NCBI RefSeq assembly: GCF_036924595.1
Contig: NZ_JAZHRV010000001.1
Location: 2,232,001-2,296,000, forward strand
DNA length: 64,000 bases
Source: Bradyrhizobium algeriense
GTDB lineage: Bacteria; Pseudomonadota; Alphaproteobacteria; Rhizobiales; Xanthobacteraceae
Reading direction: 5' to 3'
Shown: positions 56,321 through 64,000 of the stretch, one piece after another
How positions within the stretch are numbered: the first letter of the stretch is position 1
Layout: the number at the start of each line of letters is the position of its first letter
Made by a program: the position numbers and the translations under genes
The notes under the pieces: model-generated
Seen by the model: only the letters and a program-made list of their open reading frames with translations
What the model was told of the DNA's origin: nothing
Databases searched by the model: none

Positions 56321-57814
56321 TCAGTCGAAATCTAGAAAACCCGGCCGGGAGGAAATTGGCGGCTGACGGCGCAGCCAGGCGAGATCGGGGACGGGGCGGG
56401 CCGTCTCCGGATTGGCGGCAAGCAGCGCCTCGATCTCGCGGGCAACGGCAAGCGTTGCGACATCGCCGCCGCGCGGGCCGATGATCTGGATACCGAACGG
56501 CAATCCGGCGCCGTCGCGGCCGGCCGGTATCGCCACCACCGGATGTCCGGCATTGGTGACGGCATAGGCCAGCGCCAGCCAGTGGAAATAGCTTTTGGTC
56601 GGCGTGCCGTCGATCATGGCTGGGTAGAGCTCCGACCACGGCCGCGGGCTGATCGTGACCGTTGGCGCGATGACAAAATCATGCGCGCCGAAGAATGTCT
56701 GCCAGCTCCGATAGAGCGCGGTCTGCAGCGACAGCGCACGCGCCACGTCGAGCGCGGAATAGCCGAGCCCCTCGGCGACATTGTCGCGAATATTGGGGCC
56801 CACCTTGTCCGGATATTTCTCGGCGAGTTCACGGTGACGCCCCAGAAATGCGACGGCGCGCAGGATGCGGAACACCTCGTCGGCATGGCTGCAGTCCGGA
56901 TGGGTCCATTCGAGGCTGCGGAACGCCGATCCGAATGTCGCGAGCTTCCTCTCGAATGTCGCAGCGATGGCGCGCTCCGTCGGCGCAAATCCGAAATCGG
57001 ATGTCGCTGCGATCCGCAAGGTAGCGAGATCGACCCTTGGCGGATTGCGATAGGTCGCACGTTCGGGCGTTCCGCCGGCGTGAAGGATCGCCGATAGCGG
57101 ATCCCGCGCGTCGCGATCCAGCATGCAGGAAAGCATCAGGCAGGCGTCCGATACATTTCTCGCCATTGGTCCAAGCTGTGAGATTTGCAGCCATGCCATG
57201 TTGCGGCTGTTGCTGGCGATCAGCCCGGGCGAGGGGCGGAAGCCGACGACACCGCAAAACGCGGCGGGGTTTCGCACCGAACCTCCGGTATCCGACCCAG
57301 TCGCGATCGGCACCATGCCGGTGGCAAGCGCGACCGCCGATCCGCCGGACGAGCCGGCGGCGGAACGCTCGGGATCGAACGGGTTGCCGGTGGCGCCATG
57401 AAGCGCGTTGCGGGTGTTGCCGCCGGCGCCCCATTCGGGGACGTTGGTCTTGCCGATGACGATCGCGCCCGCGCGCTTGAGCATCGCAACGATAGCTTCA
57501 TCCTCGGCCGCGATGTTGTCCGTGAACAGCACGCTGCCAAAACTCGTCGGCAGCCCCTTGGCGTCTATCAGGTCCTTCACCCCGAGCGGAAGCCCGTGCA
57601 GCGGGCCGAGCGCATCGCTGCGCATCACGGCAGCCTCGCTCTCCCGCGCCGTTGCGCGCGCGGACTCGAACGAGCGCGCAATGACCGCATTGACGGCGGG
57701 ATCGATCTCCTCGATCCGCCGGATGCAACTGTCCATCAGTTCGACCGGCGAAAGCTTGCGCTCGCCGATCAGCGCCCGGGCCGTTACCGCGGGCAGATCG
57801 CACGGCTCGGTCAT
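56321..57814 (-). CDS. Amidase (amidase signature family)
   Basis: 497-aa hydrolase with the Ser-cisSer-Lys triad: Lys80 in GLPLGVKDLIDAKGLPT, the cis-serine in SAAGSSGGSAVALATG (about 155), and the nucleophile Ser179 in SDTGGSVRNPAAFCG. It should hydrolyse a carboxamide to acid and ammonia in the cytoplasm. It is not GatA: no gatCB nearby. It follows the TctC gene by 7 nt in one operon, suggesting the binding protein captures the amide or its product. Substrate unknown. Confidence 0.93.
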   Translation of the reverse strand: MTEPCDLPAVTARALIGERKLSPVELMDSCIRRIEEIDPAVNAVIARSFESARATARESEAAVMRSDALGPLHGLPLGVKDLIDAKGLPTSFGSVLFTDNIAAEDEAIVAMLKRAGAIVIGKTNVPEWGAGGNTRNALHGATGNPFDPERSAAGSSGGSAVALATGMVPIATGSDTGGSVRNPAAFCGVVGFRPSPGLIASNSRNMAWLQISQLGPMARNVSDACLMLSCMLDRDARDPLSAILHAGGTPERATYRNPPRVDLATLRIAATSDFGFAPTERAIAATFERKLATFGSAFRSLEWTHPDCSHADEVFRILRAVAFLGRHRELAEKYPDKVGPNIRDNVAEGLGYSALDVARALSLQTALYRSWQTFFGAHDFVIAPTVTISPRPWSELYPAMIDGTPTKSYFHWLALAYAVTNAGHPVVAIPAGRDGAGLPFGIQIIGPRGGDVATLAVAREIEALLAANPETARPVPDLAWLRRQPPISSRPGFLDFD

Positions 57815-57821
57815 GTCGGGA

Positions 57822-58799
57822 TTACTCTTCCTTGATCCCGCCCTTGAGGGCCAGTTCTTTCATCTCCGCGGTTTCCTTGGCGATGAAACCCGGCCAGTCC
57901 GAATAACGCTTGAAGCCGGCTTCGTATCCGACCTTCTTAAAGCGCTCGATCACCGCAGGGCTTGCGATCGCCTCTTCCAGCACCGAGGTCAGCCGATCGC
58001 GAATGGCCGGCGGGACTCCCTTCGGCACGACCACGGTACCCCAGGAGACAAGGTCGATATTGGGATAACCGAGTTCGGCGAGCGTCGGAACGTCGGGGAG
58101 GAACTGCGAGCGCTTGGCGGAGAACACCGCCAGCGGGCGAACCGTGCCGGCTTCTATTTGCGGCCTGATCGCGATCACGGTATCGACGTGGTACTCGATG
58201 TGCTTACCAATCAGGTCGTTCATCGCCGGCGCGCTGCCCCTGTAGGGCAGGTGCACCATCTTGATGCCGGCACTCGATTTGAACAGCTCGCCGGCAAAAT
58301 GCGAAATGGTCGCCACGCCAAAGGAAGCCAGCGATAGCTTGTCTGGATTGGCCTTGGCCGCCGCAACCAGCGCAGCAACGTCCTTGATCGGATTGTCGCG
58401 ATTGGTGACCAGCACCATCGTTATGGTGCCGGTCTGGGCGATCGGCTCGAAATCCTTCGCGCTGTCATACGGCACGTTCTCCTTCACCGCATTCTGCAAG
58501 GTGAAGGTCGAATTCGAGCTGGAGAACAGGGTGTAGCCATCGGGAGCCGCGATGGCGACCTCCTTGGCGGCGATCGTGGTGCCGCCGCCGGGGCGATTGA
58601 TCACGATGACGGGCTTGCCCAGACGGGTCTCGAGCTCGCCGGCAAGGATGCGCCCGACGACGTCGGAGGCGCCGCCCGCCGGAAAGGGCACGATCAACTG
58701 CAGCGGTTTTTCGGGGTAGCTACCTTGCGCTGTTGCGATCGAGGCACAGCCCACCACACAGGCCGACGCTATCGCGGCCGTCAGAAACATCCGTATCAT
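57822..58799 (-). CDS. TctC-family periplasmic solute-binding protein
   Basis: 325-aa tripartite tricarboxylate transporter substrate-binding protein (Bug family). Signal peptide MIRMFLTAAIASACVVGCAS with possible lipobox-like VGCAS, then SYPEKPLQLIVPFPAGGASD, NRPGGGTTIAAKEVAIAAPD and VPTLAELGYPNIDLVSWGTV, all typical of Bug proteins. ATG 58799 is chosen because the signal peptide starts there; a frame 53 codons longer is not plausible. No TctA/TctB membrane genes are visible, as is common for orphan Bug proteins. It precedes the amidase gene. Confidence 0.92.
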   Translation of the reverse strand: MIRMFLTAAIASACVVGCASIATAQGSYPEKPLQLIVPFPAGGASDVVGRILAGELETRLGKPVIVINRPGGGTTIAAKEVAIAAPDGYTLFSSSNSTFTLQNAVKENVPYDSAKDFEPIAQTGTITMVLVTNRDNPIKDVAALVAAAKANPDKLSLASFGVATISHFAGELFKSSAGIKMVHLPYRGSAPAMNDLIGKHIEYHVDTVIAIRPQIEAGTVRPLAVFSAKRSQFLPDVPTLAELGYPNIDLVSWGTVVVPKGVPPAIRDRLTSVLEEAIASPAVIERFKKVGYEAGFKRYSDWPGFIAKETAEMKELALKGGIKEE

Positions 58800-58992
58800 G
58801 TCGAAACAGGTCTCCTGTCTTCCGTGTCCCCGGCAATTCGCGCCGGGTTTTCGGCGACAGCCATCCCGGATCGATGGAGCAGCGTCCCTTGAATCGACGT
58901 CCCGATCAACCCTGTTGTTGGGCCTCCTGCCACCCTCTAGCCGGGGAGGGCGCCACATTTTCCATAAGTCCGCAGCACAACCTCTGCGTCCC

Positions 58993-59637
58993 TCAAGCTG
59001 ATTTGTGCAGATGGCGATGCTCGGGGAAATACCATCGCATGACGTGTCGCAGACTGTCGGAATCTCCGCGCGCCCAGTTGCGCATGATCTCGCAGCCGAA
59101 CGAGATCGCAGTGATGGGTCTTGCCCCCGCCTGAATCATTCGGTCAAACGCACGCGTGTGTGCGGTCGGCGAGATGCCGCCCACAGCGTCGGCAACCGGA
59201 TACACCTCGTAGCCTTCGGCCAGCATGTCGAGGGTCGGAAAGGCCAGGCAGACTTCGGTCCAAAGCGCGGCGATGACCACCTTGCGCCGCCCCGTGCCTT
59301 GGACGGCCTTGCGGAAGTCCTCGTCCTCCCAGGCATTGACGCCCGTGCGGTCGATCTCTTCCACTCCCGGCAGAGCCTCGCGGATCGCCGGAATCGTGCC
59401 TTCGTTCACGCCCATGCCTACCGCGACCGTCGAGAGCACCACGGGGATACTGTAGGCCTGAGCGAGTTTGCACAGCGCAACCACGTTGAGGGTGATCTCC
59501 TCACGGGAGGATGAGGTCACGGTCGAATACTGCTCAGGCTGGTAGTCGATCAGGACCAGAACGCAGTTTTGCGGGGTCAGAAGATGATCGGCCTTGGGGT
59601 CGCGGACGGGCTCGGGCTGGGTCTTTGTCTTTGCCAC
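58993..59637 (-). CDS. Isochorismatase-like cysteine hydrolase (YcaC-like)
   Basis: 214-aa hydrolase of the isochorismatase superfamily. The triad is Asp31 (LVLIDYQPEQ), a lysine near residue 119 (GRRKVVIAALW) and Cys130 (WTEVCLAFP). ALWTEVCLAFPTLDMLAEGY resembles YcaC-type proteins. A GTG start at 59637 has AAGGAG 7 nt upstream; no ATG fits. It is separate from the TctC gene by 193 nt on the same strand. The substrate is unknown; amide or N-carbamoyl compounds are common ones. Confidence 0.88.
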   Translation of the reverse strand: MAKTKTQPEPVRDPKADHLLTPQNCVLVLIDYQPEQYSTVTSSSREEITLNVVALCKLAQAYSIPVVLSTVAVGMGVNEGTIPAIREALPGVEEIDRTGVNAWEDEDFRKAVQGTGRRKVVIAALWTEVCLAFPTLDMLAEGYEVYPVADAVGGISPTAHTRAFDRMIQAGARPITAISFGCEIMRNWARGDSDSLRHVMRWYFPEHRHLHKSA

Positions 59638-59789
59638 GTTGTTCTCCTTCGAGTCGAAGTGAAGCAGTCGTCATTGATGATCTAACCTGTATCAGACCCA
59701 ATCATATAGCGGTCGCGGTTTCATCCTCTCCGGTGCGCCATTGCACTCGCGACCAGCATTCCGTGATCGACCGCCATCAAATCCGCCTG

Positions 59790-60803
59790 CTACCATCCCT
59801 CCAGCACGATCTTGCCCCGCGATTTGCCTGACTCTAGCAATGCGTGCGCCCGCTTCAGATTGGCCGCGTTGATGGTGCCAAAAGTCTGGTCAAGGGTGGT
59901 GCGCAGCACGCCTTTGTCGATCATATCTGCCACATCGTTGAGCAGATGATGCTGAGCGATCATGTCAGCCGTCTGGAACGACGAGCGCGTGAACATCGAT
60001 TCCCAATGGATCGAGACCGCCTTGCCCTTGAAGGCAGAGACCGTGAATTCCGGGGGATCGTCGATCAGGCCGAACTTGCCTTGCGGCGCGATAAAATCGG
60101 CGATCGCCTTGTAGTGCTGGTCGGTGAAGGTGAGGCTCGCGACCAGGGCGACCGGCGGCACTTTCAGCTTCTCGGTCTGCTCCTTCATCGGTTTGGAATG
60201 GTCGATCACGGCATGCGCGCCGAGGTCGAGGCACCATTTTTGCGACTCGGGGCGCGTGGCGGTGGCGACGACCGTCAGGCCGGTGAGGCGGCGCGCGAGC
60301 TGGATCAGGATCGAACCGACGCCACCGGCGCCGCCGGTGATCAACAGCGTGCGCGGATCGACGCTCTTCCCCGGCACGGCGCCGAGTCGGTCGAACAGCA
60401 ACTCCCAAGCGGTGATCGAAGTGAGCGGCAGCGCGGCGGCCTGCGCGAACGATAGCGATTTCGGCTTCTTGCCGACGATCCGTTCGTCGACCAGATGAAA
60501 TTCCGCATTGGTGCCCTGGCGCAGGATCGACCCGGCGTAAAACACTTCATCACCCGGCTTGAACAGGGTTACGTCGGGACCTACGGCATCGACGATGCCG
60601 GCGGCGTCGTAGCCGAGGATTTTGGTCTCGCCCTCGGGCGGGGCGGCGCGCTTGCGGACCTTGTAGTCGACCGGGTTGGCCGAGATCGCCTTGACGGCGA
60701 CCCTGACGTCGCGACCCTTCGGTTCCGGCTTTGCGGTTTCGAAATCGAATAGCGATTGCGCGTCCTCGATGGGGAGCGATTTTTTGTAGCCGACGGCTTT
60801 CAT
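59790..60803 (-). CDS. Zinc-type alcohol dehydrogenase/quinone reductase-like MDR protein
   Basis: 337-aa medium-chain dehydrogenase/reductase of the ZADH/quinone oxidoreductase branch. N-terminal GroES-like domain: VKAISANPVDYKVRKR and GYDAAGIVDAVGPDVTLFKPGDEVF; cofactor domain LLITGGAGGVGSILIQLARR with VVATATRPES for NADPH. The catalytic zinc cysteines of true alcohol dehydrogenases are missing. GGAGGG precedes the ATG. It is divergent from an HxlR regulator with a conserved cysteine, as in the qorA/qorR pairs. Confidence 0.9.
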   Translation of the reverse strand: MKAVGYKKSLPIEDAQSLFDFETAKPEPKGRDVRVAVKAISANPVDYKVRKRAAPPEGETKILGYDAAGIVDAVGPDVTLFKPGDEVFYAGSILRQGTNAEFHLVDERIVGKKPKSLSFAQAAALPLTSITAWELLFDRLGAVPGKSVDPRTLLITGGAGGVGSILIQLARRLTGLTVVATATRPESQKWCLDLGAHAVIDHSKPMKEQTEKLKVPPVALVASLTFTDQHYKAIADFIAPQGKFGLIDDPPEFTVSAFKGKAVSIHWESMFTRSSFQTADMIAQHHLLNDVADMIDKGVLRTTLDQTFGTINAANLKRAHALLESGKSRGKIVLEGW

Positions 60804-60871
60804 GTCCGTGCCCTCCTGGTTGCCTGATTTAGCGATTAGGGCCTAACTGTCGCGCTAGCATCAACTTGGCA

Positions 60872-60912
60872 AGTACTGTAAATTCGGGGAACTAGTCCCT
60901 GTTTGTATACTA
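60872..60912. promoter_or_regulatory. Candidate HxlR operator region
   Basis: The 122-nt divergent gap contains AGTACTGTAA (60872-60881) and, opposite, TTGTATACTA (60903-60912), imperfect inverted copies flanking the near-palindrome GGAACTAGTCC. TATACT at 60906-60911 could also be a -10 box for the HxlR gene. Binding is not shown. Confidence 0.3.
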
Positions 60913-60925
60913 TTGGGAAAAATCC

Positions 60926-61303
60926 ATGAAACGGCGGAATTTTGCCCACCGGCCGGGTTGCGCGGTCGAAGCGACGCTTGACCTGATCGACGGCAAGTGG
61001 AAGGGCGTGATCCTGTTCCACCTGCAGGCCGGGACCCAGCGCTTCGGGGAGTTGCGGCGGCGGATGCCGGGGATTACCCAGCGCATGCTGACCAAGCAGC
61101 TTCGGGCGCTCGAGGACGACAAGCTCGTGGTTCGCAAGGTCTATGCCGAGGTGCCGCCGCGGGTGGAATACACGCTGTCGGACATTGGCGAGAGCCTGCG
61201 GCCCGTGATCGAGACGCTGCGGGCGTGGGGCGAGGGCCATCAGGAACGGCTATCCTGCGGGCCTGCGCCCGACGCCGTCGAAACGCCCGATCGCGCGGCC
61301 TGA
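60926..61303 (+). CDS. HxlR-family winged-helix regulator
   Basis: 125-aa regulator: RPGCAVEATLDLIDGKWKGV, then ILFHLQAGTQRFGELRRRMP, GITQRMLTKQLRALEDD and the wing VPPRVEYTLSDIGESLRPVI. Cys12 lies where redox-sensing members (HypR, YodB, QorR) carry their cysteine. It is divergent from the MDR reductase gene and likely represses it until quinones or electrophiles modify the cysteine (inference). Confidence 0.92.
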   Translation: MKRRNFAHRPGCAVEATLDLIDGKWKGVILFHLQAGTQRFGELRRRMPGITQRMLTKQLRALEDDKLVVRKVYAEVPPRVEYTLSDIGESLRPVIETLRAWGEGHQERLSCGPAPDAVETPDRAA

Positions 61304-61329
61304 CTGGCCGGTATTGTGTCCCACTTTAT

Positions 61330-61358
61330 CTTCTCTCGTTGCCGCCGCGCGACTATAT
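61330..61358 (+). promoter_or_regulatory. Candidate promoter of the DegP-like gene
   Basis: CTTCTC (61330-61335), a 17-bp spacer, then CTATAT (61353-61358). The second box equals the alphaproteobacterial -10 consensus; the first matches four of six bases of CTTGAC. A start near 61365 would leave a short leader before ATG 61387. Confidence 0.35.
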
Positions 61359-61386
61359 GTGTGGCGCCAAATTCCAGGATTTTCGC

Positions 61387-62781
61387 ATGAATTTGATCCG
61401 CTCCTTCGCCCTGCTGCTGGTTGCAGCAGTCGTTGCAACACCAGCGCTGGCGCAGGACCGGCGCGTGCCGGCCTCGGGCGCCGAGCTCCGGCTGTCCTAC
61501 GCGCCGATCGTGCAGCGCGCGCAGCCGGCAGTGGTGAACGTCTATGCCGCGAAGACTGTGCAGAACCGAAATCCGCTTTTGGACGACCCGGTCTTCCGCC
61601 GCTTCTTCGGCGTGCCCGGCCAGCAGCCCGAGCAGATGCAGCGCTCGCTCGGATCGGGCGTGATGGTCGATCCGGCGGGGCTTGTGGTCACCAACAACCA
61701 CGTCATCGAGGGCGCCGATCAGGTCAAGATTTCGCTGGCCGACAAGCGCGAGTTCGAGGCCGAGATCGTGCTCAAGGACAGCCGCACCGATCTGGCCGTG
61801 CTGCGCGTGAAGGACGGCAGGGAGAAATTCGCCACGCTGGAGTTCGCCAATTCGGATGAACTGCTGGTCGGCGACGTCGTGCTCGCGATCGGCAATCCCT
61901 TCGGCGTCGGCCAGACCGTCACCCACGGCATCGTTTCGGCACTGGCCCGCACCAAGGTCGGCATCACCGACTACCAGTTCTTCATCCAGACCGACGCTGC
62001 GATCAATCCCGGCAATTCCGGCGGTGCGCTGGTCGACATGACCGGCAAGCTCGTCGGTATCAACACCGCGATCTTCTCGCGCTCCGGCGGCTCGCAAGGC
62101 ATCGGCTTTGCGATCCCGGCCAACATGGTGCGCGTGGTCGTGGCGTCCGCCAAGAGCGGCGGCAAGGCCGTCAAGCGGCCGTGGCTGGGCGCGAAACTGC
62201 AGGCGGTGACGCCCGAAATCGCCGAGACGCTCGGGCTGAAACTGCCGAACGGCGCCTTGGTCGCCAATGTCGCGCCGAACAGTCCGGCTGCCCGCGCCGG
62301 GCTGAAGCCTTCGGATCTGATTGTTGCGATCGAAGGCCAGACGATCGACGAGCCTAACGCGTTCGACTACCGCTTCGCTACAAGGCAGCTCGGCGGCGCT
62401 GCGCAGATCGACGTGCAGCGCGCCGGCAAGACCGTGAAACTGACGGTGCCGCTGGAGACCGCCCCCGACACCAACCGCGATGAAATCGTGCTCACCGCGC
62501 GCTCGCCGTTCCAGGGCGCCAAGGTCGCCAATATTTCGCCGGCGATTGCCGACGAGCTGCATCTGGATTCCCAGACCGAGGGCGTCGTGGTGATCGATCT
62601 CGCCGATGGCGGCACTGCGGCCAGCGTCGGGTTCCAGAAGGGCGACATCATCCTTGCGGTCAACAGCCAGAAGATCGCCAAGACCAGCGACCTCGACAAG
62701 GCGTCGAAAGTATCGTCGAGGCTCTGGCGCATCGTCGTGGTGCGCGGCGGCCAGCAGATCAACGTGACGCTGGGCGGATGA
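61387..62781 (+). CDS. Do-like (DegP/DegQ-type) serine endoprotease
   Basis: 464-aa periplasmic protease/chaperone. Signal peptide MNLIRSFALLLVAAVVATPA, cleavage after ALA (residue 22). The trypsin-like domain has His105 (NNHVIEG), Asp135 (DLAVLRV) and Ser211 (NPGNSGGAL). Two PDZ domains follow: one around NGALVANVAPNSPAARAGLK, the second around EGVVVIDLADGGTAASVGF. CAGGA lies upstream of ATG 61387; the frame from 60997 is the shadow of the HxlR gene. It overlaps rarA by 4 nt (ATGA). Confidence 0.95.
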   Translation: MNLIRSFALLLVAAVVATPALAQDRRVPASGAELRLSYAPIVQRAQPAVVNVYAAKTVQNRNPLLDDPVFRRFFGVPGQQPEQMQRSLGSGVMVDPAGLVVTNNHVIEGADQVKISLADKREFEAEIVLKDSRTDLAVLRVKDGREKFATLEFANSDELLVGDVVLAIGNPFGVGQTVTHGIVSALARTKVGITDYQFFIQTDAAINPGNSGGALVDMTGKLVGINTAIFSRSGGSQGIGFAIPANMVRVVVASAKSGGKAVKRPWLGAKLQAVTPEIAETLGLKLPNGALVANVAPNSPAARAGLKPSDLIVAIEGQTIDEPNAFDYRFATRQLGGAAQIDVQRAGKTVKLTVPLETAPDTNRDEIVLTARSPFQGAKVANISPAIADELHLDSQTEGVVVIDLADGGTAASVGFQKGDIILAVNSQKIAKTSDLDKASKVSSRLWRIVVVRGGQQINVTLGG

Positions 62782-64000
62782 GCCCGAAACAACCGCGCGA
62801 GGCGACCAACCTCTTCGCCGCGGCGGGGATGGAGCAGGATGCGCCGCATCCGCTGCCCGACCGGCTGCGCCCGCGCACGCTCGCCGACGTCGTCGGCCAG
62901 GATCATATCCTTGGTGCCGACGGCGCGCTGACGCGCATGCTGGCCACGCGCACGCTGGGCTCGCTGGTGTTCTGGGGGCCGCCCGGCACCGGCAAGACCA
63001 CGGTGGCACGGCTGCTGGCTGATGCCACCGAACTGCATTTTGAGCAGATTTCGGCCGTGTTTTCCGGCGTCGCCGACCTCAAGAAGGTGTTCGACGCGGC
63101 GCGCGCCCGCCGCGAGATGGGCAAGGGCACGCTGTTGTTCGTCGACGAGGTGCATCGTTTCAACCGCGCCCAGCAGGATTCGTTTCTGCCCGTGATGGAA
63201 GACGGCACCGTGGTGCTGGTCGGCGCCACCACGGAAAACCCGTCGTTCGAACTCAACGCCGCGCTTCTGTCACGGGCGCGGGTGCTGGTGTTTCATTCGC
63301 TCGATGCCGCCGCGATCGAAAAACTGTTTGCGCATGCCGAAAAGATCGAGGGCCGGAAACTGCCGCTCGATCCGGAGGCGCGCGCCGTGCTGGTGCGGAT
63401 GGCCGATGGCGACGGTCGCGCCGCGCTGACGCTGGCCGAAGAGGTCTGGCGCGCCGCGCGCAAGGATGAAATCTTCAACGCCGCGCAGTTGCAGGAAATT
63501 TTGCAGCGCCGCGCGCCGATCTACGACAAATCCGCCGACGGCCATTACAATCTGATCTCCGCGCTGCACAAATCGGTGCGCGGCTCCGATCCGGATGCGG
63601 CGCTGTATTATCTCGCGCGCATGCTGGATGCCGGCGAGGATCCGCTGTTCCTGGCACGGCGCGTGGTGCGGATGGCGGTCGAGGATATCGGCCTTGCCGA
63701 TCCTCAGGCGCTGGTGATCTGCAATGCCGCCAAGGATGCGTTCGATTTTCTTGGGTCTCCCGAAGGCGAACTCGCGATCGCGCAGGCCGTGATCTATCTC
63801 GCCACCGCGCCGAAATCGAACGCCGCCTACAAGGCCTTTGGGGCTGCGATGCGGACGGCGAAGGAGGGCGGATCGCTGCTGCCGCCAAAACATATTCTCA
63901 ATTCACCGACCAAACTGATGAAGTCGGAAGGCTATGGCTCCGGCTATGAATACGACCACGACGCGCCGGACGCCTTCTCCGGGCAGGACTACTTTCCGGA
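62778..64000 (+). CDS. rarA: Replication-associated recombination protein A (MgsA-type AAA ATPase), partial
   Basis: At least 407 codons, running off the window end (family length about 440). AAA ATPase acting at stalled replication forks with SSB and Pol III. Walker A GPPGTGKTT at residues 67-75, Walker B LLFVDEVHRFNRAQQD at 119-134, sensor/arg-finger region VGATTENPSFELNAALLSRA, and the C-terminal part DGHYNLISALHKSVRGSDPD, then YLARMLDAGEDPLFLARR typical of RarA. Its ATG overlaps the protease stop (ATGA), so the two are translationally coupled. Confidence 0.93.
   Translation, partial: MSPKQPREATNLFAAAGMEQDAPHPLPDRLRPRTLADVVGQDHILGADGALTRMLATRTLGSLVFWGPPGTGKTTVARLLADATELHFEQISAVFSGVADLKKVFDAARARREMGKGTLLFVDEVHRFNRAQQDSFLPVMEDGTVVLVGATTENPSFELNAALLSRARVLVFHSLDAAAIEKLFAHAEKIEGRKLPLDPEARAVLVRMADGDGRAALTLAEEVWRAARKDEIFNAAQLQEILQRRAPIYDKSADGHYNLISALHKSVRGSDPDAALYYLARMLDAGEDPLFLARRVVRMAVEDIGLADPQALVICNAAKDAFDFLGSPEGELAIAQAVIYLATAPKSNAAYKAFGAAMRTAKEGGSLLPPKHILNSPTKLMKSEGYGSGYEYDHDAPDAFSGQDYFP

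Noticed and set aside
56321..57814. gatA (Glu-tRNA amidotransferase subunit A)
   Set aside because: Same fold, but no gatC or gatB nearby and the gene is coupled to a TctC protein.

Overview
The window reads as a chromosomal segment of a GC-rich alphaproteobacterium of the order Hyphomicrobiales, most likely Bradyrhizobium or a close relative. The grounds are: the ribosomal layout (secY-adk-rpsM-rpsK-rpoA-rplQ with no rpsD, infA or rpmJ inside), a DUF1236 secreted protein, CTTGAC/TTGAC-type promoters, and intergenic palindromes of kinds I remember from Bradyrhizobium (the CGTCATTGCGAGCGAAGCG family and the GAGCATGATC...GATCATGCTC family). The genus is an inference; no rRNA gene is present.

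Layout. (1) 1-11.0 kb is a catabolic region: a CaiB-type CoA-transferase, a RidA protein, a TetR regulator facing an acyl-CoA dehydrogenase plus kinase-like pair that looks like a split mammalian ACAD10/ACAD11, a DMT exporter, two SDRs, a histidine phosphatase and a class C beta-lactamase-like hydrolase. (2) 11.2-53.8 kb is the conserved transcription/translation block: tRNA-Trp, secE-nusG-rplK-rplA, rplJ-rplL-rpoB-rpoC, the str operon (rpsL-rpsG-fusA-tuf), S10/spc genes (rpsJ to secY), adk, and rpsM-rpsK-rpoA-rplQ. (3) This block is interrupted twice. Between rplA and rplJ lie a 2-hydroxyacid dehydrogenase and a three-gene ECF41 sigma-factor operon with a near-perfect ECF41 promoter. Between rpoC and rpsL lie a LuxR-type regulator, a flavin oxidase-methyltransferase fusion, an ABC exporter with acidic tails and a convergent flavin monooxygenase-like gene. 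(4) 53.9-64 kb holds an SDR/DUF1330 pair, two small secreted proteins, an amidase/TctC pair, an isochorismatase-like hydrolase, a divergent MDR oxidoreductase/HxlR regulator pair, a DegP-like protease and the start of rarA, which runs off the window.

How the parts work together. The central block encodes the Sec translocon core (SecE, SecY), NusG, three RNA polymerase subunits, EF-G, EF-Tu and most large and small ribosomal proteins. Candidate promoters sit before secE, rpsL and rpsM. Many intercistronic gaps carry strong hairpins that probably act in RNA processing or attenuation. The flanking regions look like acyl-CoA and amide metabolism under local regulators.

Most unusual points: a degenerate second copy of the rpoC 3' end plus its terminator lies just after the LuxR gene, as if that gene had been inserted at the rpoC tail; the oxidase-methyltransferase/exporter/monooxygenase group looks like an uncharacterised small-molecule cassette; the ABC exporter and monooxygenase overlap tail to tail so that one strand encodes an acidic tail and the other a poly-serine tail; and adenylate kinase carries an 86-residue Ala/Lys-rich, histone H1-like extension. 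All assignments were made by reading translations and bases by eye; no database search was run.
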